Shown here in pieces: positions 8,487 to 16,715 of a DNA stretch of 33,751 bases. Under the pieces are notes generated by a model. The model was not told the origin of the DNA and did not search any database. It worked only from the letters and a program-made list of their open reading frames with translations. This DNA comes from Rhodospirillales bacterium (GTDB lineage Bacteria > Pseudomonadota > Alphaproteobacteria > Rhodospirillales > Casp-alpha2). A program made the translations under genes and the position numbers. Position 1 is the stretch's first letter. Each line of letters starts with the position of its first letter. Location: assembly GCA_028825025.1 (NCBI GenBank), contig JAPKAX010000009.1:1-33751 (forward strand), given 5' to 3'.

Positions 8487-9470
8487 CTATTTAACCAGAC
8501 CCATTTCTTTCAAAGCCGGGCCGAACTCGCCGACCATGGACTTGATTTGTTTAGCCCAAGCTGTTGAGCCCTGAGGTGATGTTGAATCGAGGCCAGAGTT
8601 TCCAAGATAAGCCTGATACATAGAATGCTTCATTGCCTTCGCCATGCCTTTTTCAAGCGCCGCAACGCGTTCCTTTGGAGCACCCGCATGCGTAACGAAG
8701 CCACGTGTCGTCGAAAGAACAAGATTGATACCCAACTCTTTAGCTGTTTTTGCTTTTGGAATTGGAGCCATTCCTTGCTCGGCCAAAATTACCAATGGGC
8801 AAATATCACCAGCTTCGACCGGAGCCGCCGCTTCAGATAAATTCAAAGTTCCAACATCAACAGAACCTGCAACCAACTGTGTTGCTAATTCCCCGCCGCC
8901 CTTGAACGGAATATAAGTTGGCATTGGCAATCCAAGACGCTTCGCCCACAAATAAACCGTAATGTGATCAATAGTCCCACTTTGGGTTCCGCCAAACTTA
9001 ACTTTGTCGCCGTTTTTGAGGCCAGCAACGAATTCTTCAGGCGTTTTGTAAGGGCTTGTTTTACAGTTAACCATTAAGATTTGTGGATCATTGGTACCAC
9101 GAGCAATCGGCGCCATGTCTTCAACTCTGAGCTTGGTTTTACCTTTGGCCATTGTAATGGCGTGACCAACGGTGAAGGTTAAAATCGTGTTTCCATCAGC
9201 GGGTCGGCTCATGAAGTAGTTCATCGCAGCAGCGCCACCACCACCCCGTTTGTTCACAACGACCATGTCTTGCTTCAATGTACGGCGACTGCGCAACATC
9301 ATCATTCGTGAGTTTACGTCTGTTCCCCCACCGGCACCCGCATGGGTGACAACTTCAATTGTAGGCTTATCTGCAGCTTGACTGGCGGCACTTGTTAGGC
9401 CTACCAAACCAAGACCAGATGTTATTGCTGTAAGCATTAAGACGCCTGTTCGTGTTGAGTTATTTGACAT
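8487..9470 (-). CDS. tctC: Tripartite tricarboxylate transporter substrate-binding protein TctC/BUG family
   Basis: This is a periplasmic binding protein of 327 aa, the usual BUG length. An N-terminal signal peptide is visible (hydrophobic VLMLTAITSGLGLVGL, likely cleaved after SQA near residue 32). The mature part starts with the BUG pattern KPTIEVVTHAGAGGGTDVNS, then VVVNKRGGGGAAAMNY, and the later KFGGTQSGTIDH and YIPFKGGGELATQLVAG segments that line the ligand site. Start ATG 9470 has a strong GGAGAGGAAG site. It is the first transporter gene after gntR, and a TGGTATACCA palindrome lies about 120 bases upstream of it. A strong hairpin follows the stop. Ligand unknown; BUG proteins bind carboxylates, aromatic acids and related compounds. 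Confidence 0.94.
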   Translation of the reverse strand: MSNNSTRTGVLMLTAITSGLGLVGLTSAASQAADKPTIEVVTHAGAGGGTDVNSRMMMLRSRRTLKQDMVVVNKRGGGGAAAMNYFMSRPADGNTILTFTVGHAITMAKGKTKLRVEDMAPIARGTNDPQILMVNCKTSPYKTPEEFVAGLKNGDKVKFGGTQSGTIDHITVYLWAKRLGLPMPTYIPFKGGGELATQLVAGSVDVGTLNLSEAAAPVEAGDICPLVILAEQGMAPIPKAKTAKELGINLVLSTTRGFVTHAGAPKERVAALEKGMAKAMKHSMYQAYLGNSGLDSTSPQGSTAWAKQIKSMVGEFGPALKEMGLVK

Positions 9471-9589
9471 AGAATCTTCCTCTCCGTTATTACATTTTGA
9501 TATCGCAAGTTGATGGGGTGTTTTAGAAAACCCTTCTTTTTGATATTCACTGAACAGTGGCGGAAATTTTTAACGCGGTCAACAAAAAA

Positions 9590-9599
9590 TGGTATACCA
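9590..9599. promoter_or_regulatory. Candidate FCD-type GntR operator upstream of tctC
   Basis: The ten bases TGGTATACCA form a perfect palindrome between gntR and tctC, flanked by A/T runs. FadR-type (FCD) GntR regulators typically bind short TGGT-N-ACCA palindromes of this kind. The site fits control of tctCBA by the adjacent GntR protein. Binding itself is inferred. Confidence 0.6.
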
Positions 9600-9648
9600 A
9601 AATTTTCATTGGTTGGAACGACCTGTGAAGCCAAATGAAAGTAGGCGA

Positions 9649-10392
9649 TCATCCAGCCGAGCCCTCGGCATAATCTTCTTTACTAACTTTAGCCCAAGTC
9701 GCCCCAAGGTGACTGGAAAGCCGAGCTGCCAACAGCTCACCATCGCGGGCCTCAAGTGCCTTAATAAGGCCTTCATGCTGATCAATCGCTTCGTGCCATT
9801 TAGCGTTCCGTTGATTTGAGCGGTAACGCACACGGTACAGCCGGGCATTAAAATGGCTGTGCGTTTCGATAAGTGATGAATTGCGGCTGGCATTCATAAT
9901 GCTGGAGTGAATCTGTTGATTAAGTTTAAAATAAGCGAGACGATCTTCACGGCTGTATGCCGCCAGCATTTCATAGTGCAAAGCCTTGATCTCTGCTATA
10001 TCAGCGTCGCGTGCATTTTCGGCCGCAAGGCGACCCCCGAGCGCCTCAAGAGCACCCAGAACCTGAAGCAACTCACGGATTTCATCGGGTGCCGGGTCGG
10101 CAACGATTGCGCCGCGATTAGGCAGCAAAGCGATTAGTTTTTCCCCCTCAAGAATTTTCAAAGCTTCACGCAATGGCGTTCGGGAAACATTCAATTCTAC
10201 AGAAAGTTGGCGTTCGCGAATGCGCTCACCTGGTTTGATCAAATCTTGAACGATCATGTCTCGAATGGTTATTGCGACCTGACTTGCAAGCGGTAAACGC
10301 GAGGTGTTGTGGCCTGTTACATCATCGACAGTCGCAAGATCGGGGTCACCCCCCCCATCCTTTAGGGCTTTTAGCAGGTTTTGTACGGTCAT
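9649..10392 (-). CDS. GntR-family transcriptional regulator with FCD ligand domain
   Basis: This is a metabolite-responsive DNA-binding regulator of 247 aa. After about 30 leading residues, the winged helix covers about 35-98 (PLASQVAITIRDMIVQDLIK, then the recognition region ELNVSRTPLREALKILEGEK and the wing LLPNRGAIVA). The all-helical FCD effector domain covers about 105-230 and contains the His-bearing helices typical of this domain (FKLNQQIHSSIMNASRN, HSHFNARLYRVRY). Start ATG 10392. It heads the minus-strand gntR-tctC-tctB-tctA run and is divergent from pdxA2, so it probably controls both directions. Candidate operators lie at 9590-9599, 10442-10481 and 10609-10619. Confidence 0.92.
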   Translation of the reverse strand: MTVQNLLKALKDGGGDPDLATVDDVTGHNTSRLPLASQVAITIRDMIVQDLIKPGERIRERQLSVELNVSRTPLREALKILEGEKLIALLPNRGAIVADPAPDEIRELLQVLGALEALGGRLAAENARDADIAEIKALHYEMLAAYSREDRLAYFKLNQQIHSSIMNASRNSSLIETHSHFNARLYRVRYRSNQRNAKWHEAIDQHEGLIKALEARDGELLAARLSSHLGATWAKVSKEDYAEGSAG

Positions 10393-10441
10393 TTGTTTTT
10401 TCCATTGTCCGTATTTATATCCTTTACTTTAGATGAAAATA

Positions 10442-10481
10442 ATTTGGTATGCAAAAACATTAGATATTTTATTTTGTATGC
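10442..10481. promoter_or_regulatory. Two direct repeats resembling the GntR operator half-site
   Basis: ATTTGGTATGC (10442-10452) and ATTTTGTATGC (10471-10481) are near-identical and 29 bases apart in the gntR-pdxA2 intergenic space. Both resemble the arm of the palindrome at 9590-9599 as read on the minus strand (ATTTTGGTATACC). They are candidate binding sites for the local GntR protein. Confidence 0.5.
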
Positions 10482-10608
10482 TGTATTTACTTTGGGTCAA
10501 AAATATGGAGTAACCTAATGATATTGAACATAAATTTAAAAATTTTTCTTCAATACTTCGATAAATTATACCTCGAAGGATTGAATTTTGTTGGTGAATA
10601 AAGATAAT

Positions 10609-10619
10609 GTATGCCAAAT
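10609..10619. promoter_or_regulatory. Inverted copy of the GntR half-site in front of pdxA2
   Basis: GTATGCCAAAT lies 56 bases before the pdxA2 start. Its reverse complement ATTTGGCATAC matches the 10442 and 10471 repeats except at two positions. The location fits control of the divergent dehydrogenase gene by the same regulator. Confidence 0.45.
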
Positions 10620-10674
10620 CTAGAAATCTGCTATATATTTGTGGCCCCATCGACCCCAACAACAGGATTAAAAC

Positions 10675-11679
10675 ATGAAACCGCGCATTGCCGTTACCCA
10701 CGGAGAACCGGCTGGAATTGGCCCTGAATTGGTCGCCAAGTTACTCTCTGAGCCTGATCTCCACGATTTGGCAGATATTGTTTTGATTGGTGACCGGCAT
10801 GTGTTCGAGCTTGGGCAGCAACACGCCAGAACAGATTGGAAAATGCGTGAAGTTAACCCCGATTACCCTGCGGACTGGTGGCAAGGGGATAATTTCGCGT
10901 GGTTGCCCATGGAAACCATTGCATCTGAAGACATTCAAATTGCCCAAGTCAGCGAAGCCGGCGGGCGAGCAAGCCTGCGTGGGCTGGATTGCGCTGTCGA
11001 TTTGACAACAGCCGGTATCGTCGATGCGATCTTATTTGGCCCCTTTAATAAAACATCGTTGCATTTAGGCGGCATGGGCGCTGAAGACGAACATCGCTAC
11101 ATAGCCAAATATTTAGGCTTCACCGGCTACCATTCCGAAATTAACATGTTGGACGAATTGATTACGACCCGGGTTACCAGCCATATCGCATTGAAAGATG
11201 TTGTTGCCAACATTAATCAAGATAATGTGATTGACGCGATAAATTTGGCTAACGACACGTTGAAATCGATGGGTCTAGCCCGGCCGCGGATCGGCGTTGC
11301 GGCGATTAATCCGCATGCGGGCGATACCGGAAACTTTGGCACTGAAGAAATTGATATTCTGACCCCGGCGGTAAAACGCGCCAACGATCTACAAATTGAT
11401 GTAGATGGTCCCTGGCCTTCAGATACAGTTTTCCTAAGAGCGCGTGATGGGCTTTTAGATGCCGTAGTGACCATGTATCACGATCAGGGCCAGATCGCCA
11501 TGAAGCTAATGGGTTTCGAGCGGGGCGTCACAATCGCTGCCGGTCTTCCCATTGCCGTTGCAACACCTGCCCATGGCACGGCGTTTGATATTGCAGGCGA
11601 AGGGATTGCAAACCTTGGTGCCATGCGAAAAGCCTTTGATATACTTTGCCGCATGGCTCCGAACTTCCGAGATATCTAA
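10675..11679 (+). CDS. PdxA2-like NAD-dependent dehydrogenase (4-hydroxythreonine-4-phosphate dehydrogenase family)
   Basis: This metal- and NAD-dependent enzyme of 334 aa belongs to the PdxA family. The N-terminus PRIAVTHGEPAGIGPEL is the family signature. The three metal-binding histidines of E. coli PdxA (166, 211, 266) correspond by spacing to H170 (VTSH), H214 (NPHAG) and H269 (MYHDQGQ). The closing ATPAHGTAFDIAGEGIA motif is intact. An AGGA site precedes ATG 10675 by eight bases. Its place opposite a GntR-TctCBA import operon argues for a catabolic PdxA2 role, not vitamin B6 synthesis. Known catabolic relatives oxidise phosphorylated C4 acids, or cis-dihydrodiols as in TphB. The usual DUF1537 kinase partner is absent, so the substrate stays open. 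Confidence 0.92.
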   Translation: MKPRIAVTHGEPAGIGPELVAKLLSEPDLHDLADIVLIGDRHVFELGQQHARTDWKMREVNPDYPADWWQGDNFAWLPMETIASEDIQIAQVSEAGGRASLRGLDCAVDLTTAGIVDAILFGPFNKTSLHLGGMGAEDEHRYIAKYLGFTGYHSEINMLDELITTRVTSHIALKDVVANINQDNVIDAINLANDTLKSMGLARPRIGVAAINPHAGDTGNFGTEEIDILTPAVKRANDLQIDVDGPWPSDTVFLRARDGLLDAVVTMYHDQGQIAMKLMGFERGVTIAAGLPIAVATPAHGTAFDIAGEGIANLGAMRKAFDILCRMAPNFRDI

Positions 11680-11765
11680 TTATAACTTTTGGAGAATTAA
11701 GTGTCGTCGTGATCTGAGTTTACAGATTCCAATGATGGCATCTGATAGCGGTATTCAGGGTTGAG

Positions 11766-12282
11766 CAGCCCTTAAAGTTAGGTTTGCGCTTTTCTGAGAA
11801 GGCGGAGCAGGACACCGTTAGGTCATTCTTAAAGCCTGGTCGTGCAACGCTGTCGCCAAACGGCTCAAATCTTGTGTGATTTGTGGCCGCATCTGGCGCT
11901 TCATGTGAACGGTGTTGACCAGCGATCCTGGTGGCAATGTCAGCATGTATTCGGCCATTTGATATTCAGTTAGGATCAAACCGTCGGGATCCACCAGCCT
12001 CTTCAAGAAACCAACTTCATAAATCTATTCTGCTGTAAATCTAAAACCAAGCGCCATCTCCCTTGCTATAAGATTAGGGAGGCCCGCCAAATGGCCAAAG
12101 TTGTATCCGCTAAACAGTCACCGTTTTGATTCGGATACTTTAAATACAGCACCGCTTACCGCAACGCGCTGATACGTGAGTTCAGCCAACATAAATCCAC
12201 CACCCATAGCAAAACCGTTTATGGCAAAAATCACAGGTTTTAAAGTCTGGGTTTGTTGAACAGGAGCAATGCCCCGCGCTAA
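11766..12282 (-). pseudogene. Enoyl-CoA hydratase/isomerase (crotonase) remnant, N-terminal half missing
   Basis: Directly after the CoA-transferase stop, the minus strand reads LARGIAPVQQTQTLKPVIFA and INGFAMGGGFMLAEL. This is the crotonase oxyanion-hole region. It continues through VSESKR, a TGA stop, LFSGYNFGHLAGLPNLIARE, a TAG stop, and then YEVGFLKRLVDPDGL and LPPGSLVN. A frameshift after ALRMT moves the last part (EKRKPNFKGC) into another frame. About 90 N-terminal residues with the first substrate-binding loop are absent. The deletion edge coincides with the end of the CoA-transferase gene. Two nonsense codons, a frameshift and a deletion make this a clear pseudogene. It once probably worked on the product of the neighbouring CoA transferase. 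Confidence 0.85.
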
Positions 12283-13497
12283 TTAAACAGCACCCCCGTT
12301 CCGCAGGTCCTTAATTTCGGCTTCGGAATAACCCAAATCGCTCAAGATATTATCCGTGCTTTCGCCGAGTTTTGGGGCAATTCCAATTTGTGCAGGTGTT
12401 TCTGAAAACTTCCATGGCGATCCATGAACTTTTACTTTTTTATTATGTTCTGGATATTCAACTTCCGTGATGTAGCCGTTTGCCAAAACATCCGGATCAT
12501 TGGACGCTTCAAGCATTGTATTGACCGGAGCCGTTACAATATCGGCCTCGCGCAAAATACCGACCCACTGATCGCGTTGACCACGAGCAAAGCAGACATC
12601 CAATGTCGACAACATCGTTTCGCGCATTTCCTCAGAAGTGACAATGACACCTAGATCAGCAAGCCCTACAGCTATCAGTTCTTCATAAAAACCAAGAGCC
12701 GTCATCGCCGCTTGCCATGTTTTTCCATTTAGTTGAAAGACAAAAGGCTTCCCGTTTTGATCTGCAAAATTGGCGCTGATCGCAGGCTTATCGGCAGTTC
12801 CGGCTACTCGAACCTGGCCCGTCACTGGATTTTGATCTTTCCACATGGTGGTGGTCAACGTCCAACCCATCAACCGAATTTGCCCACCCAACAACGAGGT
12901 CTCAACTTTTTGGCCGACGCCCGTTTTCTCGGCGCTATGCAAGGCCGCAAGAATTCCACCAAACGTCAAATAGGCGCAGGTCTCATCAGCCACCGACACA
13001 ACCCCAGTTCGAAGTGGCTGACCTGGTGTTGCATACGCCTCGGCAATGCCGCCCAGCGCTTGCCCCATTGCATCTGTTCCCGGCAGGGCAGCATTTGGTC
13101 CATCTGGCCCATAACCAGAAATTGATGCATAGACGAGTTTTGGGTTAATTTTTTTCAAAGCCTCATACCCAAAACCGTTTTTATCAGCTGCTCCGGGCCT
13201 AAAATTTTGGCCAAAAACATCAGCTTGGGCTACTAGTTTATAAAGAATTTCAAGTGCACGCGGGTCTTTGAGATTGAGTGTCAGGCTTTTTACACCACGA
13301 TTATTCGTCTCAAAAAATGTACTGGGGAGACCCGGCAATACGCTTTGGGTTCGGGAATTGTCACCAATTCCCGGAATCTCAACTTTAATGACCTCAGCAC
13401 CCAAATCAGCCATCAAACTATACGGAACCGTGCCCGCTTGCGCCGTTGAACAAGATACCACTTTCACGCCATCTAGCGGGCCTTTATTTTGCTTCAT
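12283..13497 (-). CDS. CaiB/BaiF (class III) CoA transferase
   Basis: This enzyme moves CoA between carboxylic acids (404 aa, normal length). The start shows the class III pattern GPLDGVKVVSCSTAQAGTVP, then MADLGAEVIKVEIP and NRGVKSLTLNLKDP. The catalytic Asp is D142 in LPGTDAMGQALGGIAEA, corresponding to Asp169 of formyl-CoA transferase. The C-terminal segment VTAPVNTMLEASNDPDVLAN is also typical. The frame is intact from ATG 13497 to the stop. The ribosome site is weak. It survives in an operon whose other members (enoyl-CoA hydratase, AtuA-like, DUF4387, deacetylase) are dead, so it may be active alone or not yet hit. The acid substrate cannot be told from the sequence. Confidence 0.93.
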   Translation of the reverse strand: MKQNKGPLDGVKVVSCSTAQAGTVPYSLMADLGAEVIKVEIPGIGDNSRTQSVLPGLPSTFFETNNRGVKSLTLNLKDPRALEILYKLVAQADVFGQNFRPGAADKNGFGYEALKKINPKLVYASISGYGPDGPNAALPGTDAMGQALGGIAEAYATPGQPLRTGVVSVADETCAYLTFGGILAALHSAEKTGVGQKVETSLLGGQIRLMGWTLTTTMWKDQNPVTGQVRVAGTADKPAISANFADQNGKPFVFQLNGKTWQAAMTALGFYEELIAVGLADLGVIVTSEEMRETMLSTLDVCFARGQRDQWVGILREADIVTAPVNTMLEASNDPDVLANGYITEVEYPEHNKKVKVHGSPWKFSETPAQIGIAPKLGESTDNILSDLGYSEAEIKDLRNGGAV

Positions 13498-14309
13498 GAT
13501 TTACACTTTTCTATTTCTGCTAAATTCACACCTTTAACTGGATAACATAAATATTATCTTTCTGAAACTCTGCTAAGCCTCAATTTTGGTATTGTGTCCG
13601 CCGTCATGCAATAGGAACATAGAACTTAATCACCTAAAGGAATATCTGGCTCATCTAATTCAAGATATTAAGCGGAGTGTTTTTGGTGTTAGAAAGGTGG
13701 CAAAACGTATCAGTTTCTTTCAAGGCAGTTGCGGTTTTCTGTTGGTCAATATTCATGAAGAACAATGCTGTTTACGTGTTGTCATGCGGAGGTTTTGGCT
13801 TTAGCCCTTGCCGTTTTTTGATATATCAGGTTAATTGTTAAGGCTTTAAATTTTTCAAACCCTGAATGATCCGGCTAACCTGATCATCTATTCTTTTACC
13901 GTTCCACAATAATGGGTACGAATTTCCATCTTTGTATGTGTTGGAAAATCTGTGAAGTAGAGTTGAAATAAGGGTAAATTAGCAGCACGGTTACAGTGTT
14001 TGCGGAATGTCTCGTTGACGTCCGTATCCGAGATTGGTTCCGGTATATCAGATGGGTTAAATAGTTTTCGAAATACTAGCTAAACCCTTTAGAATATTAC
14101 AAATCATCGCAGCGGTTGAGAATGATATTTCTAGTCGGACTGAATATTGAGACCGGGAACGATCTTTCCCAAACTAAAAAAGCATATTTAGTATGACCAA
14201 TCGATTGTGTTCTCATTTTGGGTTCATACGGGGTCCCGACATTCCCCGCCAGATTACCCATGGGATGTAAGCAATTCAGCTATGTCTCAATTCGGCTTTT
14301 CTGCGGCTC
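13498..14309. other. Long non-coding stretch, probably the deleted and scrambled rest of an AtuA-like gene
   Basis: No intact gene was found. On the minus strand several unaligned open pieces occur: GNLAGNVGTPYEPKMRTQS (about 14191-14262), then NRAANLPLFQLYFTDFPTH (about 13938-13995) and SYPLLWNGKRIDDQVSRIIQ (about 13856-13916). They look like protein-coding remnants rather than random DNA, but I cannot assign them. They may be the C-terminal part of the AtuA-like gene at 14310-14530. A plus-strand frame at 13586-13804 has no ribosome site or family likeness and was not accepted. Confidence 0.4.
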
Positions 14310-14530
14310 TCTTTCAGACTATGGCTTTCGAGAACGAGACCGTTCTAACACCAATATAACTGATGACTACGTATTTGATGACGACGTTAATTGTAGGAGC
14401 TACAGTCCTAACGGGTATCCGCGGCAATCACATGTGATTTGCTATCAATAACAGCTTCAAATGCGGCTTTGTGAATACCATAGCCCAATTGCCCAGACGC
14501 CGATAATATGCGCAGAGGCGGCGAGGGAGA
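14310..14530 (-). pseudogene. DUF1446/AtuA-like protein, N-terminal remnant
   Basis: The minus strand reads LRILSASGQLGYGIHKAAFE and AVIDSKSHVIAADTR before a TAG stop. This matches the start of DUF1446 (AtuA-family) proteins, which begin with an RILSPxGxLGYGxPExSF-type segment followed by a DxIAxDAG-type segment. In another frame a little further on, SYIGVRTVSFSKAIV resembles the following YLGxGxSFxSxAxV part. Everything after that is unrecognisable. It lies directly after the broken DUF4387 gene, and DUF1446 and DUF4387 proteins are commonly neighbours. That independently supports the call. Recognition is from memory of the family, so moderate confidence. Confidence 0.55.
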
Positions 14531-14558
14531 TTGACTGCAAAATTTCGATAATAATTTC

Positions 14559-14869
14559 TCAATATCGCACATAATTTAAGGTCCAATAAGAGACCTTGCT
14601 GTTGGGCTCCATAGACATCCCGTCACCGGGTTTTACGGCAATGACGATACGATCCACAACAATGTTTAGGGCATACGTGGGTGGATAAGGAATGTTCTGC
14701 AGCTGTTCAGCCCGAAGGCCATACAGCTTAGCAATATGGGTATTTGTCAGGTTTTTGAAGCGCATGCCGATTTAGATGCTGCGTCTTCATCAAACAAGAT
14801 ATCGATAGTCAATTTTGTTGGGCCGGCATTTTTACAACAAATAACGCGAGCACTATCAACCAGCTTCAT
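14559..14869 (-). pseudogene. DUF4387 domain protein, frameshifted
   Basis: An ATG at 14869, overlapping the end of the MmgE/PrpD gene, opens MKLVDSARVICCKNAGPTKL followed by TIDILFDEDAASKSA. This is the DUF4387 start (SKNAGPxxLTxDIxF). The frame stops at TGA near 14748. The rest continues one frame over as LTNTHIAKLYGLRAEQL, INVV-type strands (ALNIVVDRIVIAVKPGDGM) and SYWTLNYVRY to the stop at 14559. Adding one A to the AAAAA run at about 14752-14756 would restore a protein of about 103 aa, the usual length. DUF4387 proteins are small partners of DUF1446/AtuA proteins in acyl-CoA-type catabolic clusters; their exact role is not known. Confidence 0.72.
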
Positions 14870-16226
14870 CGGCGGCCGCCTGATGGATCAAATCGCTAAG
14901 GGGAGTAATAGATGGCGATGTCTCTATGGCCATAACGGCATCGTAAATATGACTTGAGTGCTCTGCTGACCAAGCGCAGGCAGTTAAACTGTTATATTTT
15001 TCGATTATTTCATCAGTACTATATGGGTCGCCCCAGTCCCCCCGGTTGGTTTCAGTCTTAGCTTCTAAAACTCGGCCATTTTTCAATGTAATTGCGACGG
15101 AAGCCGGACGTAAATCAGGCAACTTTTTTGACATTTCAGGATTATCGCTGACGGTTACTTTACGAGCCAAAGATTGAATAAATGGGTTTCGGATCGCGTC
15201 CCAGGTAAAGCTGGTGACACCGCTTGATTTGTTGATCAAAGTTGTTGCGATGGCAAACGGTACACTGAATTTTCCTGCCAAGGTGTTTTGCGGGTTTTGA
15301 TCATCAAGCTCTGCAGCCAAAAAATAAGTATCTACATGGATGGATGCAATCTCATCAATAACTAATGTGCTCTGATGAGATTGAACAATTTTATCAAGCG
15401 CATCTAACGCGGCGTGGTTAAACCGGCAACACGAATGCATCTTAAAATAATTGCGGGTGATTTCCCAATGGGTCCCTAAATTTTCCGTCATTGCATCTGA
15501 ATTAAATTCATCAGATACCACTTTGCCGAAAACGTTACCAATGCCGTCGTGCTCACCGGTAAAGCCAGACAAGACCAAATCACACGCTAGAACCCCCATT
15601 TGGTTGCTAACCCCGGTGAACAGGTTTCGGACTGTTCCACCTTCCAGCATGGTTCGCCGGCTTGTTGCTAAACTCATGTTTGAGCTGACATTGAGAAGTG
15701 TTTTCATTTGTTCCGTATTAAACCCAGCCAAACGTGCAACTCCAACTGCGGCACATATCGTCCCCCACGTCCCATGTGGATGCATCGACATGCGTAGTTT
15801 TGTCGCTATTCCAACGCGGGCGCCGACTTCATACCCAATGGCAATCGCCGTAATTAAATCTTTGCCACTGGCCCCGTGGGTTTGGGAATAAGCGAAGGCT
15901 GCGGGAAAGGTGTGCATGCCCGGATGGCCTTTGCAAAACTGATTGCCTTCATCCATTTCTAAAAAGGTTCCAGCGGTACCATTTAAAAGCGCTGCTTTTG
16001 CGGGGTCCGTTTTCAAAGAAGTGCCAATAACCAAAACCGTTCCGACCCCAGACTGGGCGGTTAAGCGGGTTGAAAGCTCTTTCATTTCTGGTTCAACCGA
16101 CCCACCCACAATCGCAGCTATGCAATCAGCGATAACGTGTTTTGTGCGTTCAATGACGGGCGCAGGCAAATCTTCAAATTTCGTTGTTGCCGCAAATTCA
16201 GCAACTTGATCCAGATAAAAAGTCAT
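14856..16226 (-). CDS. MmgE/PrpD family protein (2-methylcitrate dehydratase-like)
   Basis: This family includes 2-methylcitrate dehydratase, cis-aconitate decarboxylase and iminodisuccinate epimerase, acting on tricarboxylates or related diacids. The 456-residue frame is full length and intact. It shows the family patterns RTKHVIADCIAAIVGGSVEP, AALLNGTAGTFLEMDEGNQF followed by KGHPGMHTFPAAFA, and MHPHGTWGTICAAVGVARLA. The segment YFKMHSCCRFNHAALDALDK contains the Cys-Arg-His positions typical of the family. I start at ATG 16226, which has a GGAG site; a longer frame begins at TTG 16238. It lies in the decayed minus-strand catabolic run between dead deacetylase and DUF4387 genes. Substrate unknown. 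Confidence 0.93.
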   Translation of the reverse strand: MTFYLDQVAEFAATTKFEDLPAPVIERTKHVIADCIAAIVGGSVEPEMKELSTRLTAQSGVGTVLVIGTSLKTDPAKAALLNGTAGTFLEMDEGNQFCKGHPGMHTFPAAFAYSQTHGASGKDLITAIAIGYEVGARVGIATKLRMSMHPHGTWGTICAAVGVARLAGFNTEQMKTLLNVSSNMSLATSRRTMLEGGTVRNLFTGVSNQMGVLACDLVLSGFTGEHDGIGNVFGKVVSDEFNSDAMTENLGTHWEITRNYFKMHSCCRFNHAALDALDKIVQSHQSTLVIDEIASIHVDTYFLAAELDDQNPQNTLAGKFSVPFAIATTLINKSSGVTSFTWDAIRNPFIQSLARKVTVSDNPEMSKKLPDLRPASVAITLKNGRVLEAKTETNRGDWGDPYSTDEIIEKYNSLTACAWSAEHSSHIYDAVMAIETSPSITPLSDLIHQAAADEAG

Positions 16227-16248
16227 ATAAAACTCCAACTCATTAGAA

Positions 16249-16638
16249 TTACGAACTCATGCTTTTGCGATAATGAGCCACTATTTCGCGCGGTGTTGTT
16301 TGCCAAACATCTTTAAACGTCATGATGTCTGATAACGCTTGTTCCAAATATTTAATCCGTTGCATTTGGCCAGTGAAAAGCCAAACAAGCGGACGATGTT
16401 TTTCCTTCTTCATATAGACACCAAACGCCAACCCGATTACCATAATCCTTGCCGCCATAACCAATGACATCAGGGTGCGGGGCCATGGGTCGCGTGTGGG
16501 AGATGGTAACGGTTGATGCTCGTAATGCCCTGTATTTGGAACCACCCAAGGTGCTATGCGTGCGCCATTTGGCAATTTGAGCCGGGGCCTAGTGGGGATA
16601 GGGGAACATGGCGCAGAGTCGGCATTGTTAAACATCAT
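16249..16638 (-). pseudogene. Polysaccharide deacetylase (PuuE/allantoinase-type), internally deleted and frameshifted
   Basis: The N-terminus reads MMFNNADSAPCSPIPTRPRL, then KLPNGARIAPWVVPNTGHYE, which is the start of the large PuuE-type deacetylase subfamily. The next conserved block, HPDVIGYGGKDYGNRVGVW, lies in a different frame. The original frame then resumes and jumps to the C-terminal end, TGQMQRIKYLEQALSDI and DVWQTTPREIVAHYR. The family is about 300 aa; only about 130 codons remain. The catalytic Asp-His-His core (expected between these ends) is entirely gone. The single open frame of 129 codons is therefore a deletion product, not a new small gene. It lies 22 bases upstream of the MmgE/PrpD gene, in the same direction. 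Confidence 0.75.
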
Positions 16639-16715
16639 TGTTTAGGTTCAATCTTTGTTAGGATTAGTGTTTCGTGGTCTAATAATTAATTTTATGTCCT
16701 CTATTGAACTTCAGG

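Noticed and set aside
10675-11679. Vitamin B6 biosynthesis pdxA
   Set aside because: The gene is divergent from a GntR-controlled carboxylate transporter with shared operator-like sites and no ksgA/surA-type neighbours, so a catabolic PdxA2-like role is more likely.
14559-14765. A stand-alone 68-residue protein
   Set aside because: It is the C-terminal two-thirds of the frameshifted DUF4387 gene that starts at 14869.
15451-15891. A 146-codon plus-strand frame inside the MmgE/PrpD gene
   Set aside because: Antisense shadow of an intact, well-conserved gene; no ribosome site or recognisable domain.
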